DNA of 64,000 nt from Siphonodentalium dalli (Eukaryota; Mollusca; Scaphopoda; Gadilida; Siphonodentaliidae): the NCBI GenBank assembly GCA_032622095.1, contig CP136068.1:182596796-182660795 (forward strand), written 5' to 3'. Made by a program: the position numbers and the translations under genes. Below are positions 41,404-53,339 of the stretch, one piece after another; position 1 is the first letter of the stretch, and every line of letters starts with the position of its first letter. The notes beneath the pieces were generated by a model. The model was not told the DNA's origin. It worked only from the letters and a program-made list of their open reading frames with translations, and searched no databases.

Positions 41404-42924
41404 AATGACCCCAAAATGACTCGTTCCTACCCTGCTGGACAAAACAAGTGTCCACTTCAAATAACTGTGGTGCGGTTAGCGTTGCCGCCGCAGCCAAAAT
41501 GCAACTACACCGCGGCTCCACCGGCTAACTACAGGTGTGCCGCGGTATAATTGCCATTCAGCATGGTGTACATGTAGTTGCCACTGTTTACTTTCATCAA
41601 ACTGAAAAAAAAAACAATACAAACCAGAAATCTAACCACGGTGTACCGGTACATGCCATTCGACTGCGAGGGTAGTTGCCTTTCGGCCGCAGTGAACTTG
41701 CTGTTTGGCCGCAGTGTCTGAGTGTACTTGCGGTACTCGCGGTGCTCAACTGCAGTTACAAACTCTTGACACCGAGGCCGAACGGCAAATACACCGCGGT
41801 GCCAATGGACACTTGTTTTGTCCAGCAGGGTATTTACATGTCAATGTTAACATCCATGACTAATAGTATGCACAGAAATTCATATACAACTGTTTACAGT
41901 GAATCCCCCCCAGGGCCTCTGCAAATCTCTGTTTTAGTGTTAAGGGGGGTGGGTGTCAAAAAATGGTCGGAAAAAAATGCCAAAAACAGAAGACAAAAAT
42001 GGACGTGGGGTGGGTGGGTCCCAAGAAGGGTCGAAAGTAAAAAATCAGCATACATGCCTGAAAAATATTTCCAACCCCACCCACCTGATTTACCAGGAAA
42101 ATTTCGATGGAAATTTTTCCTTGCCGTCGGCAATTATGGGAATGTCCGTTCATTAATCAAAGAAGTAATATTCGGAAATTGATCAGTATCGTCTGCAGTT
42201 CAACATTAAAAATCATGGGTGCCTCGTGGTCACCACATACTAGTACCGGTACCTTATTTGGAAAATGTCTCAAAATCGGTGGAAATTTGGGTAACAAATA
42301 ATCATTAATCAAGCAGAAGATGCCTTTAATGTCCACGGTGCGCAGACACTGAACGACATAGACAATGTTTGTTAATCCTGTTTTAGATTATATGCTTCGC
42401 TGAACTTCCCGGGTTTCTGAATAAAATGGCGGATTTTTATAACCCCCCCCCCCCCCCCCCCCCCGTACCTGGAAGCTATGAATTTCCATGTGGTCGACAA
42501 GTTGGCAGCTACAAGGTTAAAACTGTTTGGGATATCGAGTATTTTTCGATAGTCAGTTATCCACCAATATATATTAAGATATCGATGTGAAGTGGTTCCT
42601 CACTTAAATGAGCACACCAGATACAGAATGGTGATAAATGCGCGAAAATCTCACTGAGGTCATTAGGTGCAAATAATCTCCACGCCGCGAAAAATGGCCA
42701 TAAAATCAAAATCTGGTGTAGAATAATGTCTAAGTACATGAACAGGGTATGTATGCTTCGCCAAACTGACAACAATGATTAGATTATATTCCACCATACC
42801 GGCAGGCCGAAATACGAAAAACTTGATTGTTTGTGCTTTACATAAGTTAGAAGGAACTATGTACCGGTACATGCCTCAGTGTTAAAGTTTGGCCCCGCCC
42901 ACAAAATTTGCTACATACGAATTC
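41404..42924 (+). repeat. 1.52-kb tandem segmental duplication, unit B
   Basis: It is nearly identical to unit A. Visible differences: a few substitutions (for example ACCGTGGTGCG/ACTGTGGTGCG), a 5-base deletion in CTTCG(CTGAACTTCCC), a poly-C run of 22 rather than 14, and a one-base change in a G run. The unit ends at GAATTCAATG, where the next copy of AATG would begin. Near-identity means a recent duplication, or a collapsed or duplicated assembly haplotype. Confidence 0.97.
41428..41832. mobile_element. TA-target MITE, copy 2 (inside duplicated unit B)
   Basis: Same structure and length as copy 1. It was copied by the 1.52-kb duplication rather than by transposition, since its flanks are identical too. 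Confidence 0.88.
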
Positions 42925-43153
42925 AATGCATGAAATCATAAATTTCGTGAAGCCCTTCCCTTCGCACATCTTTTGTACTTGTCAATAGGATACTAATAAA
43001 TAGGGGTGGGGGTATCTGTTTTTTCAGGTTTTTTTGGTCAAATTTTGACACAAATTTCCAAGAACTGCATATATGCATCGGTGTGCATGTTAAATAACTG
43101 AACTTGAGTCACTACTGTACATGGTTATATAACTTATACCGTAGATGTACCGG

Positions 43154-43505
43154 TACCCTGCTGGACAAAACAAGTGTCCACTTAACTGCGGTGAGTGTTG
43201 CCACCGCGGCCAAAATGCAACTACACCGTGGCTCCACCAGCTAACTACAGTTGGGCCGAGGTGTAATTGCCATTCGGCATGGTGTAGTTGCCACGGTGTA
43301 ATTTCATCAAACTGAAAAAAGACAATACAAACCAGAAATCTAACCACTGTGTACATGCCATTCGACCGCGAGGGTAGTTGCCTTTTGGCCGCAGTGTACT
43401 TGCCGTTTGGCCGCGGTGCTCAACTGCAGTTACTAACTCTGACACAGCGGCCGAACGGCAAATACACCACGGTGCCAATGGACACTTGTTTTGTCCAGCG
43501 GGGTA
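43154..43505. mobile_element. TA-target MITE, copy 3 (independent insertion)
   Basis: The 352-bp element has the same terminal inverted repeats (right end CCAGCGGGG-TA has one change) and a shorter interior. Flanks differ from copies 1 and 2, which shows separate mobilisation. TA is present on both sides. Confidence 0.88.
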
Positions 43506-46084
43506 CACTGTAAAGTTGTGCGGTCGTGGTAGCACCTGGACCATTGTTGTCTATAACCAGAATTTGTTCCTGCACTGAAAATGAAATACTATTACTAGTA
43601 TAGTAGTATCAACACTGACAACAGACACAGAATGAGCATACAGATGCCTCGAAATTAGGAATATATTAATTTCCAACAATAATGTCAATATGCATAAAGT
43701 TTGATAAACTTCTGTTTTAATACCGATTTTCATATTGTCATGCTATTTTGCATCAAATATTATATCTAGTTCATCGTGAGAAACGAAGGCATTTGTGATT
43801 TTTTTTGTGCGAAAATGGTCGGCAACCTTTGCCTTTGATTTTGAACACCGTGACCTTGTGACTTCTCTGTCTAAAATTTGCTATCAAATATGTTGTTCAA
43901 CTGGTATTCGTACGGTAACTCGGCACATAATGCTTACCTCGGTGCTATGCATATACTCCGTCTGGGCAACTATGGATGTTCTTTCTATTGTTATTAACTG
44001 ATCCGATTAAATCGTACCTGTATTCAGCACCCATTATTTAGAATTTTTTGTAATGTTATCAACGGACTATTTTTGCGTACAATTACTACTAGCCTAATTC
44101 AAAACAAACTCGTAATTTCATTCGCTCGTTATACAAATACATAAATTGTCAACCAGTCATCAATAATTATTATCACATAATTTATATTCCGTCTTTCTTT
44201 TGTGAATATAATGACTCAAATGATTAAAATGTTGGGAACTATTTTTTTTCTCGCCGATGTTACGACGAGCAGTACAATGAATTTCCTTGGCAACCGTTCA
44301 ATTTAAATTTAAAGGGAAACAGCTGAAAGTGTATCGCTCTGAAGTTATAATGTTTGTTTGTCGGCTTCGAGCTTTGACAATCCTCCATCAATGTTCTAGG
44401 CGAAAACATCGATAGAAATTTAAAGCCAAGCTCCAAATGTCCAAGATGAAAACTAGAATTGTGTTTTGAGGCAAACAGTTTTAATAATTGAATGAAATAT
44501 GTAGACAAAACTTTTACAATTCCCGTTTCCCAATTTCAGCACTTTTCGTCTTTTGACGTTTTTGTCTGATTTTGATAAATTTTATGAAATATATCGTCAG
44601 CAAATTTACAAAATGTTTCGCCATTCATGTTCATGGTATTTACTATGTAATGGAGTATAACTTACCTTTGCTGAAAAAGACATTTATATTTGCTCCTGGC
44701 CACTGTAATCAGTTATCTAATTATTATGAAATTCGAGGTGGAACTCAAGCAATGGAAATGGAGTCAAAGTCAACCATAGTAATTGATAAGTAACGTTAAT
44801 TTTGATTGGTAATTGATCAGTAATGTTAATTTTGATTGGTCAGCGACATAGAACTTCGGAAAACCGAGAACATCACGAAGTAGGTTAGTGGGTCTCCGAC
44901 AACATCACTAAGTAGGTTCGTGGGTCTCCGACATCTATATTTAGTAATCAATTACCATATATACTATATATATAGTCTATTTATAGATTTCCCGCCAAAA
45001 CATCGAATAGTATAGGGTAGATCTCGCATACACGTATATGCTTATCGCTCGCGAACGAGACCCCTGCGGGGTCTCGTTTCGGGCTCGCTATAAGTATTCA
45101 GGCAAGAATTGACTTACTTCGCCGGCAAGTTCCATAGTATTGAATTGTATTGTAAATTATTGATTTGTTAAAAAATAATGCTGTCGATACCTGACAGCCA
45201 CAATTGAAATGAATACATGGAGGATTATTTGTGCATTATTAATGAGTAAACACACAATGGTTACCTCCGCGGTGGCAAATGTACCCGTATACCATGTCAC
45301 GAGTCTTTGTTGTGGCTGTGCCCTATATATATCTCATATTCCACCCGTTGATAACGAGGGAACTATTTCATGTTCCGACGGGGAATTCATACCACTGAGA
45401 TCACTAATACTAATAATCTAGTTCACACTGGGGGCTTTCCCAGCCTCTTTGAAAAGCCAAACTCCTAAATAATGTATATTCGTTTTCAGAGAGATAGGGG
45501 TTTCCCCAGCTTGTAATACAAATAGCACTGACTTGATTATCCTGGGAAGAATTCCATTGATTGAATGCGATGCAATTCAAAATCGGGTCAAGAAACTCAC
45601 CTCAATCGTGCAAATCTCGAGCCTGGACCTTCAACTACTGTGATAATGCAATATTAAGGAAATGCATTAACCAAGCGATAAATTAGAAGCACTGTTTTCA
45701 ACGTTATAAACTTCAAAAGATAAACATTTTCCCAGGTTCGAACTTGTTGAGTATGATATGATGCAGTTGCGACTCGTGACATGATCTAATGAATCCAATA
45801 CTTGCTTTGGAGACTAGGTAGTTCAACATACTGAGATGCAGGGACGTGGCTAGATGGTCTCCAATGGGGTGTTTCCACTTTATGAAATTCCAACTGCACC
45901 CCCCCCCCCCCCCCTTGAATCCGACCAAACACAAGTTTTTACATAATTACATTTGCACATCTTGTATCTCAATGCTCAGGTCTAATAGCCCGCTATATAT
46001 TGATAACACATGGATTTATATACCCGGAATCAGAACGTTCAGATATTTGAACCTGAGAATTGCATAAATCCTAATATCTAGTGG
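43506..46084. other. Non-coding stretch with small duplications
   Basis: No gene is supported. Features seen: a 32-bp doublet with AATTGATNAGTAA(C/T)GTTAAT and TTTGATTGGT (44781-44841); a doublet CACGAAGTAGGTTAGTGGGT / CACTAAGTAGGTTCGTGGGT with CTCCGACA (44873-44931); a strong hairpin GCGAACGAGACCCC-TGC-GGGGTCTCGTTTCGGGC (45051-45085); and a poly-C run at 45899-45914. Confidence 0.5.
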
Positions 46085-46680
46085 TCCAACACGGCTACGG
46101 ACAAAATACCAGGAGACACCGGGCCGACCATGGTTGTTCGGCCCGGTGTGAGAAAATTGTAAAAACTAAACAAGAAAATCGCAAAATCCTAGCATATGTA
46201 CTGGCCTCAAGAAAACCTCATACCCTTAGGTTGAAAAATCTATCGAACTGATGACCATTTCAGTCCATAATTTTGACGAAATGTTTAAAAATATTGTTTT
46301 CTTAAACTAATTATCAGTTTGTATTGGCCAGGGGAGGGACCAGGTCACGCTGGGTCGACCATGGTTCGTTATTTTAAAATCTGAACAAGAGAATAGCAAA
46401 AATCTAGCATCTCGAATAGCCTCAAGTCTTCCTAGAGTTCAAAATTTCAAACCTGACACCCCCACTGAGGTTGGAAATGTTCTAACTGATGGTAATTCCA
46501 ATGACCATGTTGACTAAATGAAGGACAATATTGTTTTCTTAAATTAACTAGCAGTTTTTGACTGGCCACGGCGGAGGGACCAGGACACAAGGTATCCAAG
46601 TGTTGGAGATTATGAACCTGACAACCCCCCCCTAAGGTTGGAAAATTTCCATCTGATGGCCATTTCAGTCAATTTTTTTT
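46085..46680 (+). repeat. Three diverged units of a roughly 240-bp repeat
   Basis: GGGACCAGG-CAC..GGG-CGACCATGGTT, CAAGA-AATAGCAAAAATCTAGCAT, AGGTTGAAAAATCTATC, ACTGATGACCATTTCAGTC and ATATTGTTTTCTTAAACTAA recur at about 46110, 46330 and 46570. The last unit is shorter. A palindrome, CACCGGGCCGAC-CATGGTT-GTTCGGCCCGGTG (46117-46148), marks the first unit. Confidence 0.8.
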
Positions 46681-48200
46681 ACCAAAAGTAGGAACATATG
46701 GAATATTGTTCCAAAAACAATACATTCACCCAATAAATTGATTGGAAAACAAACTACAACAACATTTTCAACCTATTGTTGGGGTGAAATTTCCAGCTGA
46801 GTGTTGTGGTAGTTATGAAATTTACAACTGTTGAACATTTTGACCTCAAACCCATTGTCGCCACGTCTCTGCTTTCATGTCAAAGAATTATGGCCAATAA
46901 CTCTGATAAAATCAATGCAAGCAATCATGGGGGTATCATATTATTCACATTGGTCAAGTATACTACTATAATACTAGTGTATATGTGTATGTATGTGTCC
47001 ATTAATGGCTGACCACTTTCAATACACATGGTTGTGTTATGGTGTCGACTCGGACATGACATATCTACGGACTATGCATACTAAATGGTGGGCCTGAACA
47101 AATATAAATATTTGGAAAATTCAGCTGAGTTATATAACTGTTGTTCTTTGTTTTGATGCGTAATGCAGCCGAGTTATATAACTGTTGATCTGGGTTTGTT
47201 TCTCTCTCGAGATTTTATATTGACAAATTTCATTACATTTTCTAACTTATTATGTGGTGACTATGGTTTTATGAGCATAAGAGCATACACTGGGTGTGCG
47301 ACATGGTCCAGAGTTTAAGGGGTGTACATTGAGTGGTGTACGTTTCACCCCTAACTTTGGTCCAAATTTGTTCATCATGCTTCAGACAACACCAGTTGGA
47401 AATTTTACACCAAAACATATGTTGAAATTATTCAATTGTCCAAACAGTAACTAAATTAATGGAGCATGCATGTGTTGTTTCAACACAAACAACCGCATAT
47501 GCTTTCTACTTGAGATTTTGAAAAGTTGGAACGTTTCTGGTTTCAGTTGAAAAGTGTCAGCCCAAAGGCGGCGGATTCAAATGTTATTTTGCGAAAATCA
47601 ATTTCGGTCTTGTTTGGGGTGCAGTTAATAATGTCAAAGTGGACACCCCACACAGAAGAGATACTCCGTACACATCCATGAATCTACTATTGGTAATAAA
47701 TAGCTTATGTGGTGAGTATTTGTGCTGTGCTGTTTATATATACGGCTATATATCGTTGAACAATATGTTCATAAATAACACGTTTTGGGAAATTTGATAC
47801 CATAGTTGATAGTGGTTAGAATTATTTCGTTGCAATTAAATCGATTATGATAATTAAAGCGTATTTTGAAGATATGTTGTTGTCGCTGTTGTGTCTAGAT
47901 GATGTGAGGACCCTCTGATCGGATTAAGTACTGTTACGCTTACCATGCACAGGAAAACATAAAATGCACTCAACATAATGTGTACGGGACAAGCGTCGCC
48001 AACATCCACACAAGCATAATTATATTTGTTTTCGGAAACGGTATTGACGCTCATTATCAGAGATGATCAATGTATTTTTGCAAGTCGTCACCAAAACCTC
48101 ATACTAATAGGCCCAATATGGGCGAATATCCACGTTATTGTAAATAGCCTTCTCGCCAGATTACTTTAGTTAGATAAGTACAATTTAATTCACCAGATAG
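46681..48200. other. Non-coding stretch
   Basis: No gene is seen. A duplicated AGCTGAGTTATATAACTGTTG / AGCCGAGTTATATAACTGTTG occurs at 47122-47187, and a fragment of the foldback element at 38980 lies at about 47908-47934. Confidence 0.4.
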
Positions 48201-48235
48201 GAACTGGTACTAATAGTGCATATATGTATGTATTT

Positions 48236-48979
48236 TTAGTTGTATGAGTAATTTTGGGTCTGGAACATATGCCCTGTTACACGGATTAAGAGTTGATTAA
48301 GAGAACTTGCCAATGACAGTATCTGACATTTTTTGTTGCTGATTGCTATGAAATCGACGCGGATGTTGAAAGTTGAATCTAATGTATATGGGGTATGGAA
48401 TTTATTATCTGATTGGAATAGATCATTTATAAAATATATCCCCGCATCTCTCCGAAATTTAAAGTTGATCGACGAACCTCCGATTTTTATATTCGGATTA
48501 TTCCAGATAGTTGAGGCCATAATATTATTATTTGGAATTATTTAATCGCATAAATTTAACCCATGCTCCGAAAACATCTCTCCGGAATGGATTTGCGAAC
48601 TTGTTTGTTTGCTTTACAATATAATTTGCATGGTAAGTGATAAATAGTGGGTCGTTTAAGAAAGGGGTGGTATTGCACAATCAAGCCCATTTCGATTGTT
48701 TGCAAATCAAGCGTCGTATCCAGGTAATTTTCATGGCGCTATCAACGTTTTCAACATTAATTATCTTCAAACCTCCGTGCATATGATCGGTACATAATTG
48801 TTTTGTGTTATTCTATTGCGTTTAGAATTCAAAATGAAATTATATACACAGGTATTTATGGCTTTCAAAAAAGCTGCATCTGGACTTGGAAGCGTTATAA
48901 ATAAGTGAATCAATTTTGGTAAGATGAGGTATTGGACAACTGTTGTTCTACCTACATGGGTCAGGAGTTTGTGTTCCAA
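48236..48979 (-). pseudogene. LINE ORF2 C-terminal region
   Basis: Two frames carry it. 48767-48979 reads HKLLTHVGRTTVVQYLILPK and PSPDAAFLKAINTCVYNFI, the conserved thumb region after the RT of L1/Tx1 elements. 48236-48520 reads TIWNNPNIKIGG and INDLFQSD, typical of the far C-terminus. Between them another frame continues the same family (a GGLK-NVEN type block). At least three frameshifts separate this from the RT. Confidence 0.75.
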
Positions 48980-49863
48980 ATTTGTTTGATCTTTACTATA
49001 TCTTCGAGTTTATAATTGTAGTTTATATTGATGTTTATTAAATTAGTGTCGAAATGTATCCCTAGAAAAGTGAAAGTTTTTACAGTAGACAGGTTTAATT
49101 CCGTAATAGCTTGTCTTATTTGATTTTGTGACCCTATCCCTATCCATACTGCTTGACATTTTTCAGGATTTATGCGCAGACCCGATACCCGAGCAAATTC
49201 GTCCAGTATTAAGTATGATTCACGTAGACTATTTTCAGAACCATCAAGTACGAGCGTCGTGTCGTCCGCATATTGTGTTATTTTGTATTCTGAACCGCCG
49301 AGGAAAATCCCTTTAATTTTATTGTTTTGGCGTATCATCAGACCCAAAACATCGGCGCAGAGGAGGGAAATATATGGGGATATTGGGTCACAATGGCGAC
49401 AGCCTCTCCCTAACATGAAGCTCTGAGAAATATGACCATTAATCAGAATAGACGAGCTGGCCTGCTCGTACAAAATTGATAACCGCTTTTTTATGGCATC
49501 TCCAAAATTGAAAACGTCAAGACATTTTCTTATAAATGACCAGGAAACAGTGTCAAACGCCTTTTCAAAATCGATAAGGAGTAATAGGCCGGATTTATTT
49601 TCGTGTTTTGTCCTGTGAATTATGTCATATATTAGTCGGGTGTTGTCACCTATATATCTACCAGATAAAAACCCAGTTTGATCATGGTTGATTATAGACG
49701 GGAGCACACGTTCTATTCTGTTCGCTATGCATGACGAGGCTATTTTGTAAGATGTGTTCAAAAGAGAGATGTGACGCCATTTTTTTAGCATCTGCCTATT
49801 TTTAACCTTTCTTGGAATCAACGTTATAATACCTTGCTTGTGTGTGATTGATAGCTCTCCCAT
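48961..49863 (-). pseudogene. LINE reverse transcriptase domain, catalytic residues retained
   Basis: The 300-residue stretch holds the RT blocks in order: GIITLIPRKVKN, KWRHISLLNTSYKI, DQTGFLSGRYIGDN, LLIDFEKAFD (D98 and D104), LGRGCRHCDPISPY, QYADDTTLVL (catalytic D200, D201), FARVSGLRINPEKC and FLGIHF. It would prime on nicked target DNA and copy the element RNA. The fifth block has HC where the family usually has QG, directly before DP. The domain is otherwise uninterrupted, but it is cut off from the endonuclease and C-terminus. Confidence 0.9.
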
Positions 49864-49889
49864 TGGAAATGATTCATTGAGAGACTCTG

Positions 49890-50186
49890 TTAAAAGGGGG
49901 CCAAGGTCTGACCAAAACTAATTATAAAATCCGTATGTGTATCCGGATGGCCCTGGGCTTTTATTATTTTGGTGTTTTTAAGGGCGTCTGTTAATTCTTG
50001 CAAGGTTAGAGGTCCTTCAATACTTGATGCCTGCATAGTGCTTAGTTTGGGAAATGTGCCATTTTTAAGAAGGGAGATTAAATTATGTTTTTCTAAATTT
50101 TGAAAATATTGTGTTGGTTTTTCGCCTTCTTCTATCCATTTAGCGCGAGATCTAACCATAGCTCCGCGAATTGTTTCTTTTCGCAT
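49890..50186 (-). pseudogene. LINE ORF2 linker between endonuclease and RT
   Basis: MVRSRAKWIEEGEKPTQYF followed by NLEKHN is the standard L1/Tx1 linker motif. GPLTLQELTDALKNTK precedes the RT. A short gap and frame change (about 49863-49890) replaces the usual PGxDG block. Confidence 0.8.
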
Positions 50187-50500
50187 TGCTTAAATTTCGG
50201 CTTCTAATTTTTCTGTGTGAAATATTTTTTGCCTTCTTTGATGTCAGATTTTTCTCAATTTTCATTATCTCACGTTTTCGATTTGCGGAAAAGCGTATGG
50301 AGGCGCCTCTGACATCAAGCAACACTGCGTCGAGGAATAGTCGTTTTCCAATGGAACAACTTGTCTTGTTTTTATTCCCATGTGAAGATTAAGAATATAT
50401 TTTTTTGTTTTCAGTTATAATTCCTTTTACTAAATCTACATATTATCTACAGTATAAAAGATAATTATTCAATTTCCGAAAACCAGGACCAGTCTTGATG

Positions 50501-51224
50501 TCACTGACGTTTAATGAGAGTGTGATAATCGAATGATCTGATTTGTACCCGTGTAAAATTGTCGGATCTTTTTCCGTTAGAGTAAGGAGGTCCTCCGAAA
50601 TTAAAAAAAATAATATAGCCTCGCCATTTTAACAGGGGATTTCCTTCTCCACGTGTAGCGTCTTTCCTGTTTGTTAAATAATCTCCACACGTCAACTAGT
50701 TCGAGGCTGCCGGAAAGGTCCGCAACTTCATTTTGGGCATGGGGGTTGTTTAAATGTTTGTAATTATAAGTATCTAAGTCTTGTTTCTGAACCAGATTCC
50801 AGTCCCCGCATATGATTATTTGCGTGTTCCCAATCTGGGTAATTCATTTTGTCAGGTTAGAATAAAATGCTGGATTATCTTCATTTGGCCCATACAAGTT
50901 CACCAAACTTAAACGTATATTTTCTATGGTCATGTCGAGTATAATAAACTTTCAACCAGAGTCTTTATGTGTTTCATGGACACTATATTCAAAGTTATTT
51001 CTAAATAGAATAGCTACACCTCTAGCCTGGGAAGTGTATGATGAACTTATCGCTTTGCATCCCCATTCTGCTTCAATACACCTTTCCAGGTGTGTAGTGA
51101 AATGTGTGTCTTGCAAGCAATATATCGACTCACCAAGGTTACGAATGTGGTGAAAGACGTCTCGGCGTTTCACGGCTTGGTTAAGTCCACGGCAGTTCAG
51201 AGACAACACTTTAATAGTACTCAT
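50501..51224 (-). pseudogene. LINE APE-type endonuclease, fragmented
   Basis: The start, 51224 to 50952, reads IKVLSLNCRGLNQAVKRRDV and IYCLQDTHFTT, followed by GVAILFRNNFEYSV. LNCRGLN and the acidic LQDTHF position are the first two conserved blocks of the apurinic-endonuclease fold that nicks the target. Further blocks (GDWNLV-like, then VDVWRLF) are readable in other frames at about 50680-50830. It is not functional as it stands. Confidence 0.8.
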
Positions 51225-52184
51225 TTATACGACATGCGGACGCCCTATATGCCGAACCAGAAGAATATACTATGCGATAGTTCATACAGTACATATAGGT
51301 ATATAACATTTGGTGCGTTATGATGTCACATTCATTCGCACTAGGAACACAAATACATACATGTAGACAATAGAGATAGGTGACAAAAACTATAAAAAAA
51401 TAATAATAATTCCGTTTGATGGTTGTCTCCGTGGACAACATTAACCGCCCAGTGGTGGCGACACTGATTAAAGAATGGGACTTTCTGCAACCCATTTGAC
51501 GCTAAGTTAATTTCAAAGTGATAACATAGAGAGTGGTGAATTCCATAATAATAATATTATAATTATAATTAATAGGCCACTCTCTTGTATTGCAATCCGA
51601 TTACCTCTGATATTTCTGTTCGTGTCTGAAATGGTGTTCGACCAAAAAGCAGTGATACACTTTAAGAATTGGCGGGTGTCCTATCTCGTTTGCTTTTAAC
51701 AATTTATTTATTTTTGAAAAGGGAATAGAAACATTAGGTTGCAGCAAGGCTTTCATAAGCAGGAAAACGTAAATTGACTATAATTACCAAAATTATAGGA
51801 GGTATAAGGATATATATATATACATAGACAAACATCGCATTCAACAATTGCAATAATATATAATCAGTATGCACGGTTGTCAAATGTTTGCTATTCTATA
51901 TCAGGTATAAAAAAGAAGTTGTATTGAAAGTCCATAGTATTCAGCAATTATATCACAGTGGGATGCTGAATACATCTTTGGATGTTGAATATAGCTTTAA
52001 CTATATATGACTCGGTTATGTGAAGTTATCAAATGTGTATTCATAAAATATTATGATTAATTCTTTTAATTAATTTTATTTTAACACTGAGTTGATTGTA
52101 AGAACATGTTTCGGATATATCTTTAAATGTCAGTTCATGGCTCAATAGTATCAAATGAATAAATGTATAAATGGATTCTTTTAC
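51225..52184. other. Non-coding stretch between LINE ORF2 and MITE fragment
   Basis: No gene is supported. The first 280 bp may be the 5' leader of the LINE. A short ATAATATTATAATTATAATT tract is present at about 51550-51570. Confidence 0.4.
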
Positions 52185-52262
52185 CCTGTGCCAATGCATT
52201 CTCTTATATATGCGAGTCGACCATATGTCGCCTCGCATATATAAGAGAATGCATTGGCCTAA
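52185..52262. repeat. Solo palindrome of the piggyBac-like MITE family
   Basis: CCCTGTGCCAATGCATTCTC...GTCGACCATATGTCGCC...GAGAATGCATTGGCC is one of the two hairpins of the MITE family, without TTAA ends or the second hairpin. The core has one change (ATATG for ATAGG). Either a truncated MITE or a separately moved hairpin. Confidence 0.85.
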
Positions 52263-52938
52263 CAATTTTTTATCATTATTTTTAAATGTTTCTTACAATT
52301 TTGAGGACATCAAATAAAAAACATCCATTACCCTGCAGGGAGCCCCACACATATATATAAGCATATAGAAGAGTGTCGTCTGCTCGTGTTTGTCTGGGGC
52401 TCTGTATGGGTGAAATTATAAAATTGATAAAGAATACAAGAAGTATCGACTGTGATGCTTTGTTATGTTGAATATATGAACCAGAATTTCGACTAAAAAA
52501 CAAACAAACAAACAAAAACGCGTAATTCACACCTGCACATTTGTTAAATCTGGCCGTTTTTGGTAGCCAATAATATCCACCAAATAGACACAAGCTAAAA
52601 GTGGACACATGGCGTTTGCAAACCACACATTCCGACACTGATTGGAGAGTGATCATTGTGTGTTTACTCGTGCAACACTTGTAAGTGGGTCAAATTCCTG
52701 GTTGTACGATATTTACAATATCAACTTGTTGTGGAAAGTCTATCAATTTTACCAGAAAAATATATTTGCGTATAGAGATCTCCTCCCGTTGATTTTGAAT
52801 ACCTGGATTATTGTTACCTGAACATGTATACAATTATCTGGAAGGGATTCAATATGCGTTTAGGATATATGTGTCGTCTTGGAAGGAATAGGGAGGATGC
52901 GCAATATTACAGTGTGGTGAGTGTTCGGATTTTATGAA
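52263..52938. other. Non-coding stretch
   Basis: No gene is recognised. An imperfect inverted pair, GGGAGCCCCACAC (52339-52351) and GTTTGTCTGGGGCTC (52388-52402), flanks a short AT-rich centre. Confidence 0.4.
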
Positions 52939-53339
52939 TTAACCCTTTACCCAACAGAAGGGCCCTGTGCCAATGCATTCTCTTATATATGCGAGTCGAC
53001 CATAGGTCGCCTCGCATATATAAGAGAATGCATTGGCTTAACACATTAAAAATTATAAAATTGTTAAAGAATGTAAGAAAAAATGGTAAAAAGTGTTAAA
53101 AAAAAGATTTTTTTTAGGCCAATGCAATCTCTTATATATGCGAGGCGACCTATGGTCGACTCGCATATATAAGAGAATGCATTGGCACAGGGCATAACAG
53201 TAACTATCACAATGTGGTCAATGAGCCGGTTCCAATGATATCCATATTTGTATGGTTCTATTGAGACAGACCGAAGATATTTTAGGCTGTTGAAGCTTTA
53301 TTTGGCCGGTTTTGGCCGGTTTGCTGGGTAAAGGGTTAA
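52939..53339 (-). mobile_element. piggyBac-like MITE, copy 4
   Basis: The 401-bp element has TTAA at both ends, CCCTTTACCCAACA at the left and CTGGGTAAAGGG at the right (one change: TTTGCTGGG). It has the same orientation and almost the same sequence as the copy at 30456, with both palindromes present. It lies between the LINE ORF1 and ORF2 regions and may have inserted within one LINE. Confidence 0.88.

Larger units (their letters stand above)
48236..51224 (-). mobile_element. L1/Tx1-like LINE, ORF2 region, decayed
   Basis: Read on the minus strand from 51224 downward the order is APE-type endonuclease, linker, reverse transcriptase, then a C-terminal extension ending near 48236. This is a complete ORF2 layout broken by several frameshifts. 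RGCR..DPISPY and the TKYF-type linker motif place it with the L1/Tx1 group. The 3' end and tail lie below 48236 but are not clear. The LINE ORF1 at 53826-54762 is in the same orientation and could be its first gene, separated by about 2.6 kb that includes MITE insertions. Confidence 0.85.

Noticed and set aside
40157-42182. Repeated frames at the same offsets in the two 1.52-kb units
   Set aside because: The matching frames follow from the recent DNA duplication; they cross MITE ends and G/C runs and have no domain.
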